Assembly (NCBI RefSeq): GCF_022436675.1
Contig: NZ_JAKUJZ010000006.1
Span: forward strand, 1 to 64,000
Origin: Rheinheimera hassiensis
GTDB taxonomy: Bacteria > Pseudomonadota > Gammaproteobacteria > Enterobacterales > Alteromonadaceae
Direction: 5' to 3'
DNA: 64,000 nucleotides
The position numbers and the translations under genes are program-made. The notes under the pieces were generated by a model, which worked only from the letters and a program-made list of their open reading frames with translations, was not told the DNA's origin and did no database searches. Shown piece after piece: positions 24,086 to 33,852 of this stretch. The stretch's first letter is position 1. Each line of letters starts with the position of its first letter.

Positions 24086-24715
24086 CTAATTATTTTCGGT
24101 TGGCTGATAACTCATTACTGATAACCGCTCAATACCGGTTAATTGCTGCAGTTTAGGTAGTTGCTGTTCAAGCCGCTCTTTTCTTAGATCGGGGCCTACC
24201 AGCACGCTGGTCAGCTTTACGCCCTGCGCATTGCTGATATCGCGGGTAAAGGTAACAAAACCAGCCTGGCGTAATTTAGCTACCAGCGCATTGGCATTTT
24301 GCGGTTTGCTGAAACTTCCCACTCTTACCACCCAGCCAGCCTGAGCCAGCGCTTCATTCACCGGCCGTGTTGTTGCGGGTTTGTCTGCTGAAGGGGCTGT
24401 TACCTGGGTATAACGCTGCGACGGTAAGCCATTGTCATCTTTTGCTGTTTGTTCTTCGGTATCTAACGCAAGCTCATCCACCGGCTCAGGTGTTACCTCT
24501 GAGCGCGCTTGTTCAAATGCTTGCTGATCAAAAGCTTGCTGCTGTGGCACGCTTTTAAATTCAGGACGATTTGGGATGACTTTAAAATCGTCTTTCACAA
24601 CCTGCTTTTCACCATCAAGTAAATCAGGCAGAAAAATGATACCGGCCAGTACCAGGATCACTGTACCGAGTAAACGATGTTTAAATGCGGGTGTCACTTT
24701 GCCTCCTGATGGCAT
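24086..24715 (-). CDS. dedD: SPOR-domain protein (DedD-like)
   Basis: A 209-residue bitopic protein. A short cytoplasmic lead and one membrane helix (about 13-32) are followed by a low-complexity Q/E/A/P linker and a C-terminal SPOR domain (about 127-205, beginning GWVVRVGSFSKPQNANALVAKLR). The SPOR domain binds denuded septal peptidoglycan, so the protein probably acts at the divisome as DedD does. The start overlaps the end of folC by 22 bp, implying translational coupling, and the folC-dedD-cvpA-purF order is the enterobacterial one. Confidence 0.88.
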   Translation of the reverse strand: MPSGGKVTPAFKHRLLGTVILVLAGIIFLPDLLDGEKQVVKDDFKVIPNRPEFKSVPQQQAFDQQAFEQARSEVTPEPVDELALDTEEQTAKDDNGLPSQRYTQVTAPSADKPATTRPVNEALAQAGWVVRVGSFSKPQNANALVAKLRQAGFVTFTRDISNAQGVKLTSVLVGPDLRKERLEQQLPKLQQLTGIERLSVMSYQPTENN

Positions 24716-25986
24716 GACAGCACTGCTGACACTGTAATAAACGAACCAAACACAACCAATAACTCATCATTTTGCAGCCTTTGCTGCAACTGCTGATAAG
24801 TGCTTTGCGTATCATCATGCAGTTGGGTTACCACACCATGCGGTGCCAGCACCTTATCAAGTTGCTCTGCAGTTGCGCCCCTTACCCCTTTGAGGCTGAC
24901 AAGATGCCATTGTTCAAACAATGGCGTCAAGGGCAGTAATGTCTGCTCAATATCTTTATCTTTTAACATACCCACGAACGCCAGTATACGCCGGAAACGT
25001 GGTTTAAGCAGCAGCAGTTGCTGGGCCAGGTAACGAGCCGACTGCGGATTGTGTGCTACATCGACAATAATGGCAGGCTGTTGTTGCAGCCATTGCATCC
25101 TGCCTGCCAGTGTCAGATTGGCCAACACGCTGCTTAATTGCTGTGCTGAGGGCAGCATATTAAGCTGCTCCAGCACCGCCAGACTACAGGCAGCATTTTG
25201 CACCGGCAACGCAGGTACCGGCAGGTTATCAAACTGCTGGCTTACACCTTGCCATTGCCAACTTTGGCCCTGTTGCTGATAATCGTACTGGTAATGATAG
25301 TCGCGCTGTACCAATACCGTTTTACACGCCAGCTCTGCCGCTTTATGCAATACAGATGGTGGCGGGTTAAGCTCACCAATAATGGCGATACCATCGGCTC
25401 TGAACACACCGGCTTTTTCACGGCCAATGCTGTCGCGATCATTACCCAGCCAGTCCTGATGATCCAAATCTATCGTGGTAATAACGCTGATATCCGGTGA
25501 AATAATATTGGTCGCGTCCAGCCGCCCGCCTAACCCAACTTCGATTAGGCAGTAATCTGGCTGCTGTTGTTGTAACAAACGAAATGCTACCAGCGTGGTA
25601 AATTCAAAATACGTCAGGGCAATGTCCTGGCGCAACGCTTCAACAAAAGCAAAAGCACTGATCCAGTCAGCGTCAGCTACATCCTGGCCATTAATGCGTA
25701 AACGCTCGTTAAATTGCAGCAGATGTGGCGAGCTGTATACGCCAACCGTTTTGCCCTGTGCCAGCAGCAGCTGCTCTATACAACAGGCGGTGGTGCCTTT
25801 GCCGTTAGTACCGGCGATAAGCACTTTTTTACCCGGCAGATGTTGCAGGTCAGCTCTGGCCGCAACAGCGTATACCCGATCCAACCCCAGCTCTATCTGG
25901 TGCACGGGATGGCTTTGCTCAATATAACAAAGCCAATCGGCCAGGCTCTGGCACGATTGGCTGTTCAGTACTGTTGTAGTTGACAT
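24694..25986 (-). CDS. folC: Bifunctional dihydrofolate/folylpolyglutamate synthase
   Basis: A 430-residue Mur-ligase-family enzyme that adds glutamate to dihydropteroate and to reduced folates. The P-loop AGTNGKGTT lies at 58-66, and the omega and second ATP motifs YFEFTTLVAF and EVGLGGRLDATN follow. The C-terminal ligase domain has the DVAHNPQSARYLA motif. It starts 6 bp after accD ends, continuing the leftward operon. The protein is slightly longer than the 422-residue E. coli enzyme and rich in Gln runs. Confidence 0.95.
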   Translation of the reverse strand: MSTTTVLNSQSCQSLADWLCYIEQSHPVHQIELGLDRVYAVAARADLQHLPGKKVLIAGTNGKGTTACCIEQLLLAQGKTVGVYSSPHLLQFNERLRINGQDVADADWISAFAFVEALRQDIALTYFEFTTLVAFRLLQQQQPDYCLIEVGLGGRLDATNIISPDISVITTIDLDHQDWLGNDRDSIGREKAGVFRADGIAIIGELNPPPSVLHKAAELACKTVLVQRDYHYQYDYQQQGQSWQWQGVSQQFDNLPVPALPVQNAACSLAVLEQLNMLPSAQQLSSVLANLTLAGRMQWLQQQPAIIVDVAHNPQSARYLAQQLLLLKPRFRRILAFVGMLKDKDIEQTLLPLTPLFEQWHLVSLKGVRGATAEQLDKVLAPHGVVTQLHDDTQSTYQQLQQRLQNDELLVVFGSFITVSAVLSCHQEAK

Positions 25987-25992
25987 AACACC

Positions 25993-26868
25993 TTAAGCGG
26001 CGTTGTGCTCCGATACCGGAGCAGGCAGCTGCATAAACTTCGCGACTAATCGCGCAATTGTATCGCGCATTTTGCGCCGGTCAACAATCATATCAATAGC
26101 ACCGTGTTCGAGCAGGAATTCACTGCGCTGGAAACCTTCCGGCAGCTTTTCACGTACCGTTTGTTCAATAACCCGTGGGCCGGCAAAGCCGATTAATGCT
26201 TTGGGCTCGCCAATGTTTACGTCACCCAGCATAGCCAGGCTGGCCGATACACCGCCCATAGTCGGGTCGGTTAACACTGAAATATATGGCAGACCGGCTT
26301 CGCTCATTTTCGCTAGTGCGGCGCTGGTTTTTGCCATCTGCATCAGAGAAAACAGTGCTTCCTGCATACGGGCACCGCCGCTGGCAGAGAAACAAACAAA
26401 AGGCACTTTGTGCTGTAATGCGTGTTCAACACCGGCGACAAATTTGGCACCCACCACTGACGCCATAGAACCGCCCATAAACTCAAACTCAAATGAGGCG
26501 GCTACAATCGGCATACCTTTTAAGGTGCCATGCATTACAACCATGGCATCTTTTTCATTGGTGTCTTTTTGTGCCGCCGCAATACGGTCTTTGTAGCGCT
26601 TGCTGTCTTTAAACTTGAGTAAATCCTGCGGTTCAAGCTCCGCTGCCAGCTCTTTAGTGGTGTTTGCATCGAAAAAGCTGGTTAAGCGTGAGCGGGCTGA
26701 AACCCGCATATGATGGTCACACTTGGGGCATACGCCAAGATTACGATCTAAATCTGCTTTGTATAATACCGCTTCACAGGATGTGCATTTGGTCCAGACA
26801 CCTTCCGGGATATTTCGACGCGCGGAAGAAGAGGATGTTCTGGGCAGGATTTTTTCTAACCAACTCAT
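25993..26868 (-). CDS. accD: Acetyl-CoA carboxylase carboxyltransferase subunit beta
   Basis: A 291-residue subunit that with AccA transfers carboxyl from carboxybiotin to acetyl-CoA, giving malonyl-CoA. The N-terminal zinc ribbon has C28, C31, C47 and C50. The crotonase-like core includes the [14 protein letters not shown] and [18 protein letters not shown] segments that line the active site and mRNA-binding surface. It is the first gene of the accD-folC-dedD-cvpA-purF run, after an intergenic region holding the truA terminator. GGAAAC precedes ATG 26868. Confidence 0.97.
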   Translation of the reverse strand: MSWLEKILPRTSSSSARRNIPEGVWTKCTSCEAVLYKADLDRNLGVCPKCDHHMRVSARSRLTSFFDANTTKELAAELEPQDLLKFKDSKRYKDRIAAAQKDTNEKDAMVVMHGTLKGMPIVAASFEFEFMGGSMASVVGAKFVAGVEHALQHKVPFVCFSASGGARMQEALFSLMQMAKTSAALAKMSEAGLPYISVLTDPTMGGVSASLAMLGDVNIGEPKALIGFAGPRVIEQTVREKLPEGFQRSEFLLEHGAIDMIVDRRKMRDTIARLVAKFMQLPAPVSEHNAA

Positions 26869-26921
26869 AAATGTTTCCTATAGGTAACAGCACCGCGTAC
26901 TCGCCATGCCGTAAATACGTT

Positions 26922-26951
26922 AAAAAACGCCGAAATTCAGTAAACCGGCGC
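26922..26951 (-). terminator. truA terminator
   Basis: On the minus strand: CGCCG, a 13-nt loop, CGGCG, then TTTTTT. It lies between truA and accD and separates the two transcription units, leaving space for an accD promoter downstream or for partial read-through. Confidence 0.6.
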
Positions 26952-27030
26952 TATTAAAGCACAAAACTAATACTACATAATATAAAAAACTGGTCTTAGT
27001 AGTACAAGCCGTAAGGCCGTCAAACCGCCT

Positions 27031-27816
27031 TTAATCCGGCAAAAACAGGGGGCCGGTTACTGCCTTGGGTAAGGCGAAATGCGCTGGGTAATCTACATCT
27101 ACCAGATAAAGCCCACCGGGTTTAGCCGTTGCAGCCGCAAGATTACGATCTTTGGCGGCTAACAGCTCAGCAATCCAATATGGCGGGCGACTTTTCATGC
27201 CTACCTCCAGCAAGCTGCCGGTAATGTTGCGTACCATGTGGTGTAAAAACGCATTAGCTTTAATATCCAGAATAATGTAATCACCCTGCCTGCTAATACG
27301 TAAGTGATGTACATTACGAAACGGGCTATGCGACTGGCATTGCATAGCACGAAACGAGCTGAAATCCTGCTCACCCAGCAAATATTCGCCAGCCTGCTGC
27401 ATCAAATCTGTATCCAGGTTTTGATGATAGTGGCTTAAACCAGCGCGTAAAATGGCCGGGCGGAACTTATGGTTATAAATAATATAGCGGTAACGGCGGG
27501 CTGTGGCGCTAAAACGGGCATGAAAATCATCGGGTACTGCTTTGGCCCAGCGCACTGCGATTGCATCAGGTAACTGGGCATTAGTACCCATTACCCAGGC
27601 TTTATCATCACGTACAGCAGTAGTATCAAAATGCACGACCTGCCCGGTGGCATGTACACCAGCATCAGTGCGCCCGGCACAAAACAATTCTACCGGCTGG
27701 TTAGCCACTTTAGACAGTGCCATTTCCAGTTCCTGCTGTACGCTGTTTACTTCACGCTGGCGCTGCCAGCCATAAAACCCAGACCCGTCGTACTCAATAC
27801 CTAACGCAATGCGCAT
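27031..27816 (-). CDS. truA: tRNA pseudouridine(38-40) synthase
   Basis: A 261-residue pseudouridine synthase modifying positions 38-40 of the tRNA anticodon arm. The catalytic aspartate is D51 in [13 protein letters not shown]. The start [20 protein letters not shown] is the family N-terminus, and [17 protein letters not shown] is the conserved C-terminal block. The length is close to the 270-residue E. coli enzyme. It lies 64 bp downstream of fimV, the same order as in Pseudomonas and Shewanella. Confidence 0.97.
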   Translation of the reverse strand: MRIALGIEYDGSGFYGWQRQREVNSVQQELEMALSKVANQPVELFCAGRTDAGVHATGQVVHFDTTAVRDDKAWVMGTNAQLPDAIAVRWAKAVPDDFHARFSATARRYRYIIYNHKFRPAILRAGLSHYHQNLDTDLMQQAGEYLLGEQDFSSFRAMQCQSHSPFRNVHHLRISRQGDYIILDIKANAFLHHMVRNITGSLLEVGMKSRPPYWIAELLAAKDRNLAAATAKPGGLYLVDVDYPAHFALPKAVTGPLFLPD

Positions 27817-27879
27817 GCCATCCCCCTGTTAAACGGCGGCGATTATACCGCAACCGCCATTAATATGCAGTGTTGGCGA

Positions 27880-30528
27880 TTATTCGGCTTGCTTTAGTTT
27901 GGCCGCTTCGGTTTTAACATTATCCGGCGCGTCAGAGGCAAGAATGTCATCCAGTAACATAGCAGCGCTTTCTTTGTCATCGATCTCGATATAAGCCCGT
28001 ACTAAGTCAAGCTTAGCTGCGTAGCCGTTATCTTCTCTGTCAACATCGCGCTGCTCGTGCTCGCCGATAATATCGGCAAACTCGTCCAGCCCTACATCAA
28101 CATTGAGCTTGTTAAACCGCTCCGGGTCCAGCTCTTGCTGGTCGGCACTGGCCAGCAACTTGTCAATTTCAACAAAATCGTCATCGGCAAAATCAAAATC
28201 TTCAACCACAGGAGCAGCTGTTACATCAGTGTCATCTGTCAGGTTGAAATCTGCCACATCCTCTGCAGTAGCATCGGTCAGTTCCAGATTATCTGCCATC
28301 GCTTCCAGTTCGGTCATCAGTGTATCAAACTGTGCCTCTGGCAGCGGATCCAGCTCTATTTCAACAGCCTCGTCGGGCAACGGCCCGTCAGTGTCAGACA
28401 ACTCAAAAGCCGAGTCAAACTCACCAAGCAAATCATCATCGGCCATCTCCAGTTCAGGGTATTGCTCAAGCATCTTGCTGGGGTTTTCTACCGATAATGC
28501 CGCCTCTGTCGGCCGGCTGACAGAGGTGTCATCCAGTGCCGTCAGATCAAGGCTCTGCAAGGTTTTATTTTCGGCATTTAAGGCATCAGCATCATCAATC
28601 AGCGCATCATCCAGCTCACTCAGCCCGGTATCTATTGCTGTAGTATCAAGCGTTGCAGTATCAAGTGGCGTCGCATCCTGAGCTGCAGTGTCAAGCTCGT
28701 CAGCCCGTTCGCTGTCCGGCTCTGACGGCGATGGCTCAAGCCCGATATCCTGCGGCGTAACAGTATTAGTAGTAGCATCTTCAGCTGCCACGTCGTCAAG
28801 CGTGTCTACCTGGTCGAGCAGTTCACTCAGTTCTGCATTTAACAGCGCTTCATCATCATCTGTCAGTTCATACTCTGGTATCACTTCAAGCTGCGCAGCT
28901 TCGCTTTCCGCTACCAGGCTCTCGGCAAACTCTTCCAGCTCTGAACTGTCAAAGCTTTGCTCTGGCTCTGCCAGCAAAGCGTCATCCAGGGTAATATCTG
29001 CTTCAGTTGCAGCAACGCTGGTTTCAGTATCAGCCTCCGGTTCGGTTGGCTCCGGAGTCTTCCGGGCCAATGCTGCCAGCATATCCTGCTCTTGTCCGGC
29101 TAATTCAACCAGCTCGTCGTCTTCATCCAGTGCTACTTCTTCTATCAGATCATCAATATCAAATTCGTCAAACGTTTCTTCATCTGGAGTACTATCGCCG
29201 CTCATGTCCGGCTGAGTGTCAGGCTCGCTTAATATATCGTCCAGACCATCGTCGTTATCAGCCAGCTCAATAATAGCGTCGTCGTCATCATCTGCAGCAA
29301 AAAGGGCCGCCAAATCATTGTCAGACAAAATATTATCGGCATCAAATGTCTCATCCGGCTTTGTTGGCTGCTCTGCTGATTTGCTGTCTGCCGTTGGTAA
29401 CAAACTGTCATCTTCAAAAGTCAGTGCATCGTCAAACTGCAACAGATCGCTGTCTGCACTGCTGTCTGCCGTTAATATGGTGTCATCTACAAAGGCATCT
29501 TCGAGCAGCGCATCATCAATTTCGAACAGGCTTTCATCCAAATCATCATTTTCTTCCAGCGGCGGCAGTGGTGAATGATAAGTAGGATCTGTCTGGGGTT
29601 CTGTTCGGGCTGCATTAATGACTTCTTCAGTTTTTTGGCCGCGTTTTTTTACCCACATCAACACACTGAACAACACCAGCAATGCCGGTATACAGGCTGC
29701 GAGGATCCAACTTAGCGGGTTTTGCAGCAGGCTTTGCCAGTCAAAACTTTGCTCTGCCGCCACTTTTGCCGCGGCGTCTTCGTCAGCTTTAGCTTGCAGC
29801 AGCTGTGCCTGTTGTTGCACTAAAAGCTCAATTTGCTGCTGAATTTCACTATCCTCACCCAGCTGTACTTTGAGTAATTCCAGCTCTTGCTGTAACTTGG
29901 TTAAACTGGTTTTTAGCTGCAAATTCTCCTGCACCATGGTTTCAACCAGTTGCGTTGAATCAGCAAACTGGCTGCGTAAGCCATCAAGCTGCTGGCGTTG
30001 CTGTTCGTCCAACCGTTTTAACTCTGCCTGCCATTGCGGCGGTGTCGCACTGACATCAACACTGCTGGTGCTTGCGGTAGCCACTGGCTTTGGCGCGGCA
30101 GCTTTTTGCCGCTGAGCCCAGATTTTGTCGTCCTGCTCGGCTTTTTGTCTGGCAATGGCAACATCAACCTGCTGAATTTCCTGCAGCGATGGCAGCACCA
30201 GGATTGCGCCGGGTTTTAAGTGATTAAGATTATTCTCAAGAAAAGCATCAGGGTTTTTCAGGTATAGCGCGTACATCACCTGATACAGGCTGATATTGCC
30301 AGCAGGTTTAACCCGCTCAGCGACCCGCCATAAGGTGTCGGCCGGGCTTAACGGGCCAATTTGCTCAGCTGGTGCGACGGTATCGGAATTACGCGGCCCG
30401 CGGATTTGCGAAGGAGTAACCGCATCTGAACCTCGCGGCCCACGAATTTGGGTTGTATTCTCCTGTGCCTGCAAGGATGACGAAAAATTGACAAGCACAG
30501 TAATCAGTAAAACAAATAACCAAGGCAT
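27880..30528 (-). CDS. fimV: FimV-like polar hub protein
   Basis: An 882-residue protein with FimV architecture. It has a signal peptide (about 1-21), a periplasmic FimV/LysM-like domain (about 60-118, TLWRVAERV to ILVLPSLQEI), a coiled coil (about 165-265) and one membrane helix near 270-290 ending VKKR. A very acidic cytoplasmic region of over 500 residues follows, and the C-terminal TPR-like motif begins LDLVRAYIEIDDKESAAMLL. FimV organises the cell pole for type IV pili, twitching and chemoreceptor placement. Just after the signal there is a tandem repeat, QIRGPR-G-SD-AVTP and QIRGPR-N-SD-TVAP. It is upstream of truA. Confidence 0.9.
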   Translation of the reverse strand: MPWLFVLLITVLVNFSSSLQAQENTTQIRGPRGSDAVTPSQIRGPRNSDTVAPAEQIGPLSPADTLWRVAERVKPAGNISLYQVMYALYLKNPDAFLENNLNHLKPGAILVLPSLQEIQQVDVAIARQKAEQDDKIWAQRQKAAAPKPVATASTSSVDVSATPPQWQAELKRLDEQQRQQLDGLRSQFADSTQLVETMVQENLQLKTSLTKLQQELELLKVQLGEDSEIQQQIELLVQQQAQLLQAKADEDAAAKVAAEQSFDWQSLLQNPLSWILAACIPALLVLFSVLMWVKKRGQKTEEVINAARTEPQTDPTYHSPLPPLEENDDLDESLFEIDDALLEDAFVDDTILTADSSADSDLLQFDDALTFEDDSLLPTADSKSAEQPTKPDETFDADNILSDNDLAALFAADDDDDAIIELADNDDGLDDILSEPDTQPDMSGDSTPDEETFDEFDIDDLIEEVALDEDDELVELAGQEQDMLAALARKTPEPTEPEADTETSVAATEADITLDDALLAEPEQSFDSSELEEFAESLVAESEAAQLEVIPEYELTDDDEALLNAELSELLDQVDTLDDVAAEDATTNTVTPQDIGLEPSPSEPDSERADELDTAAQDATPLDTATLDTTAIDTGLSELDDALIDDADALNAENKTLQSLDLTALDDTSVSRPTEAALSVENPSKMLEQYPELEMADDDLLGEFDSAFELSDTDGPLPDEAVEIELDPLPEAQFDTLMTELEAMADNLELTDATAEDVADFNLTDDTDVTAAPVVEDFDFADDDFVEIDKLLASADQQELDPERFNKLNVDVGLDEFADIIGEHEQRDVDREDNGYAAKLDLVRAYIEIDDKESAAMLLDDILASDAPDNVKTEAAKLKQAE

Positions 30529-30720
30529 TAATGTCCCCTACCCCAAAATCAGGCGCATTTACAGAAGAAATCGGCAGCAGCTGTAGTAATCTTTAGCGCT
30601 AACTGCAAACGACCTGCAAACACTGTTCCAACTATATGTGGTAACTAAATGCTGAAAATATAAAGCAAGGCGGCCATTCTGACCAGTGTTAAAAAAACGT
30701 AGTGAAATTAACCGGGCATA

Positions 30721-30748
30721 AAAACAACAAGGCCCCATGCGGGGCCTT
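30721..30748 (-). terminator. asd terminator
   Basis: Stem AAGGCCCC / GGGGCCTT with a four-base loop, followed on the minus strand by GTTGTTTTT, between asd and fimV. Confidence 0.8.
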
Positions 30749-30755
30749 AGTATAA

Positions 30756-31775
30756 TTAGAGATAATCGCGGATCAGATGCTCTGCAATCTGAATGCTGTT
30801 TGTTGCGGCGCCTTTGCGGATATTATCTGCTACAACCCACAGATTTATACCATTTTCATGCGATAAATCCTGACGGATACGGCCAACAAATACGTCATCT
30901 TTACCAGCCGCGCTACATACCTGGGTTGGGAAATCAGCATTGTTTTCCAGTAACACTACGCCAGGCGCTTCGGCCAGCAACGCTTTTACCTGCTCAACGC
31001 TGATGGGCATACGGGTTTCAATATGTACCGCTTCGGCATGGCCGAAAAACACCGGTACCCGCACCGCAGTGGCGTTAACAGAAATGCTGTCGTCACCGAA
31101 AATCTTCTGCGTTTCCCAGTGCATTTTCATTTCTTCTTTGGTGTAGCCGTTATCCATAAACACATCAATTTGCGGGATCACGTTAAAAGCGATCTGCCGG
31201 GCAAACTTGCCTTCATCTTCTATAGGCCGGCCATTCATCAGCTGCGCGGCTTCACGGGCTAATGCTTCTACAGCATCCTGGCCTGCACCACTTACCGACT
31301 GATAAGTTGCTACGTTAATACGGCTAATGCCCACAGCGTCATGAATTGGTTTTAACGCCACCAGCATCTGGATAGTGGAGCAATTGGGGTTGGCGATAAT
31401 ATTGCGGTTACGGTAATCGGCAATAGCATGGGCGTTAACTTCTGGCACCACCAGAGGAATATCCGGCTCATAACGGTAATGTGAGGTATTGTCGATCACC
31501 ACACAACCGGCATCAGCAGCCTTGGGGGCATAAATTGCTGATACGCTGCCACCGGCAGAAAACAAACCAATTTGCGCTTTTGACCAGTCGAAGGTTTCTG
31601 CGTCAATAACCTTAATTTTTTTGCCTTTGAACGTCACGGTACCACCAGCAGAGCGGCTGCTGGCTAATGGGAACAGTTCAGCAACCGGGAAGTCGCGCTG
31701 CTCCAGAATTTCGATTAAATGTTGTCCTACCAACCCTGTTGCACCTAAAACGGCAACATTATATTGCGAAGCCAT
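30756..31775 (-). CDS. asd: Aspartate-semialdehyde dehydrogenase
   Basis: A 339-residue NADPH-dependent enzyme reducing aspartyl phosphate to the semialdehyde, feeding lysine, threonine, methionine and diaminopimelate. The Rossmann motif is GATGLVGQ (11-18), the catalytic cysteine is C132 in ANPNCSTIQM, and the phosphate- and substrate-binding FGHAEAVHIET block lies near 245-255. The sequence is of the shorter Gram-positive/Pseudomonas-like class, not the 367-residue E. coli type. It lies 14 bp after pdxB, in the place where enterobacteria have the paralogue usg; a Usg-like role is excluded by the intact active site. Confidence 0.95.
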   Translation of the reverse strand: MASQYNVAVLGATGLVGQHLIEILEQRDFPVAELFPLASSRSAGGTVTFKGKKIKVIDAETFDWSKAQIGLFSAGGSVSAIYAPKAADAGCVVIDNTSHYRYEPDIPLVVPEVNAHAIADYRNRNIIANPNCSTIQMLVALKPIHDAVGISRINVATYQSVSGAGQDAVEALAREAAQLMNGRPIEDEGKFARQIAFNVIPQIDVFMDNGYTKEEMKMHWETQKIFGDDSISVNATAVRVPVFFGHAEAVHIETRMPISVEQVKALLAEAPGVVLLENNADFPTQVCSAAGKDDVFVGRIRQDLSHENGINLWVVADNIRKGAATNSIQIAEHLIRDYL

Positions 31776-31789
31776 GACAGTCCCTCTAA

Positions 31790-32911
31790 TTATTGTGCGA
31801 GGCTAAAACCTAATTGCGGCAAGTAGCCTGGTATCACCTTGCCACACAGTTGTAATGAGCTGAATTCACGCCGCGCCGGATATGACTTTCTTAGCCAGTC
31901 AAACCCGTTACGCTGCAGGTAATGGCGCAGTATTGCATCATCACGGCGCACATCATATAACAGTCTTGCTAAATTTTGGACATCTGGAAGCCCAAAATCT
32001 GCGCTAATTTGCAATTTTTCCATTGCTGGCACTGCAAGCAACTGGCTTAACTGCTGTTTTACCGGCTGGCCAAACAATTCACAGCAGCGCTGATATAACA
32101 TTTCTGTACCGCGGGCTTTGCCTTCAACACTATGCCCGGCAATATGTGCGGTGGCGATATCAACATAAGGTAGCAACGCCGTAAGGATATCCGGCTCTTG
32201 CTCCCATACATCCAGCACTACCGCTCTTTTTTGAGCCGTACTACTCAGCTCGCTAAGTAATGCCTGATTATCAATCACAGCACCGCGCGACGCATTAATG
32301 ACAGCGCAATGGGGCTTAAGCTGCTGCATTGTTTTAGCATTCAGTAGATGCCGGGTAGCAAAAGGGCCATTGCTAATAAGCGGCGTATGAAAACTGATAA
32401 TATCAGCTTGCTGACACAAGGTTGCAAAATCGGTATGGGCGAAATCCGCCTCTTGCTGCGCCCGTAGCGGATCGCACTGCAATATGGTGATATTAAGCGC
32501 CTGTAATGCCGTTACCAGCCGACGGCCAATATTGCCCACGCCAACTACACCAATGGTTTTTTCAGTTAACTGCCACTGATATTTATCTGCCAGATACCAC
32601 AGGCTGCTAAGTACATATTCGACCACAGATTGCGCATTACAGCCAGGCGCACTGGAAAAACTGATATTACGCTGTGCCAGATACGGCTGATCAATATGAT
32701 CCATACCAATGGTGGCAGTGCCGACAAAACGCAGGTCCGGGCACTGGCTTAGCAAAGCCGCATCAACCTGTGTTACCGAACGCACCAGCAAAATATCAGC
32801 CCCGGCCAGTTGTTCAGCCTTCACGGTACGGCCGTTAAACAAGCTGACATCCCCAAACTGAGCAAAAAACGGCTGCACCAGTGGCATGTTCTCATCAGCA
32901 AAAATGCGCAT
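31790..32911 (-). CDS. pdxB: Erythronate-4-phosphate dehydrogenase
   Basis: A 373-residue D-2-hydroxyacid dehydrogenase of pyridoxal phosphate synthesis, oxidising 4-phosphoerythronate. The start ATG 32911 gives the family N-terminus MRIFADENMP and has AGGAAAACC upstream; the longer frame is rejected. The NAD-binding motif is GVVGVGNIGRR near residue 118. The catalytic Arg (NASRGAVIDNQ), Glu and His (TAHIAGHSVEGKARG) are in place, and a C-terminal PdxB dimerisation domain is present. The pdxB-asd-fimV-truA arrangement is typical of marine gammaproteobacteria. Confidence 0.95.
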   Translation of the reverse strand: MRIFADENMPLVQPFFAQFGDVSLFNGRTVKAEQLAGADILLVRSVTQVDAALLSQCPDLRFVGTATIGMDHIDQPYLAQRNISFSSAPGCNAQSVVEYVLSSLWYLADKYQWQLTEKTIGVVGVGNIGRRLVTALQALNITILQCDPLRAQQEADFAHTDFATLCQQADIISFHTPLISNGPFATRHLLNAKTMQQLKPHCAVINASRGAVIDNQALLSELSSTAQKRAVVLDVWEQEPDILTALLPYVDIATAHIAGHSVEGKARGTEMLYQRCCELFGQPVKQQLSQLLAVPAMEKLQISADFGLPDVQNLARLLYDVRRDDAILRHYLQRNGFDWLRKSYPARREFSSLQLCGKVIPGYLPQLGFSLAQ

Positions 32912-32957
32912 AAGGTTTTCCTGCAAATATTTTGCGCCAGAGTGTAACAAATAGCAC

Positions 32958-32987
32958 AAAGCCAGCCTATCGAAACAGGCTGGCTTT
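32958..32987. terminator. Hairpin between DUF4198 gene and pdxB
   Basis: Perfect 11-bp stem AAAGCCAGCCT / AGGCTGGCTTT with an 8-nt loop. It is downstream of the DUF4198 gene on the minus strand and upstream of pdxB; it lacks a long T-run. Confidence 0.65.
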
Positions 32988-33013
32988 ATTGGATAAAAGG
33001 GTAAATTGTCGGG

Positions 33014-33814
33014 TTACGGCAGGGCAACTTCAAACGTAAAAGTAACAGATTCACGCACTTTATCTGCCAGCGCCGTAGCGGTATCGGCTGAATAAGACGC
33101 TTCAATTAAATAGCGCCCGGCGTGCTGTGGGGTAAAGCTAAACTGGCCTTTATTGTCGGTTTCAAACTCAACACGGCCAGCGTCGTTACGATACAACTCG
33201 CCTTCATAAGACAACACACCTTTTACGCCGGCTTGCGGTTTGCCGTCCAGATGAAATACAAATTGCAGTGCTTCTTCCGCTACAACATCGGCCGGATGCG
33301 TATTGCTGCTGATTTCCAGCCCGGCGTTTTGTAGTTTCAGCACCGTTTGTGTCGGGCTATTTACTGTAACATAAGCAAAATTGCGGCTGCGCATTTGTAC
33401 TGTTTCTACCTTTGTGGCTCCGGCTGGCAGTTGTGCGGTACGCTCCTGTTTATTAGCCATCAGACGTTTGCGTTCACCGTTGAGCTCATAGCTGGTGAAA
33501 TAACGCAGTGGGTTAGCCATTTCCAGCCGGTAAGTGCCATCGCCAGCTAGCTGCACATCCGCCATAGATTTGCGCTTACCCTGATATACGGTAGTCACGT
33601 CCTGCGCTTTGCCATCCGGGGTGTACAGTTTCAGGCTGGTTAAACCAATGCCTTTATCCGGTACAAATGTCATATTGGCCGCAGAAGCATCAACGGCTAT
33701 CCAGCTGTCTTGCTTAGATAACACGTAGTGGCTGGGTACCAGCCATAATGTGTGGGCGCTGACACTGGCACTGATACATAATGCCGACATAACTAACGCT
33801 GCTTTTTTTAACAT
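33014..33814 (-). CDS. DUF4198-family periplasmic protein
   Basis: A 266-residue secreted protein with a clear signal peptide ending VSAHT near residue 21, so the mature protein begins HTLWLVPSHYVL, the DUF4198 signature. An N-terminal beta domain is followed by a second beta-sandwich (about 170-266), probably Ig- or CNA-like. DUF4198 proteins often accompany TonB-dependent receptors and PepSY proteins in metal-uptake loci (NikM/CbiK-like periplasmic components). Here it is the last gene of a leftward trio with DUF2271 and PepSY genes behind a Fur-like promoter, consistent with iron or another metal. Confidence 0.85.
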   Translation of the reverse strand: MLKKAALVMSALCISASVSAHTLWLVPSHYVLSKQDSWIAVDASAANMTFVPDKGIGLTSLKLYTPDGKAQDVTTVYQGKRKSMADVQLAGDGTYRLEMANPLRYFTSYELNGERKRLMANKQERTAQLPAGATKVETVQMRSRNFAYVTVNSPTQTVLKLQNAGLEISSNTHPADVVAEEALQFVFHLDGKPQAGVKGVLSYEGELYRNDAGRVEFETDNKGQFSFTPQHAGRYLIEASYSADTATALADKVRESVTFTFEVALP

Positions 33815-33852
33815 TTTAATATTCCTTAATAGTCTGTTAATTCAGGTATTAC

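Noticed and set aside
26003..26596. 197-residue plus-strand ORF opposite accD
   Set aside because: Antisense shadow; accD is fully conserved in the other frame.
28103..29215. Two long serine-rich plus-strand ORFs opposite fimV
   Set aside because: They are the antisense reading of the acidic Asp/Glu-rich region of FimV (GAT/GAA/GAC codons read as Ser-rich), without ribosome-binding sites or homology.
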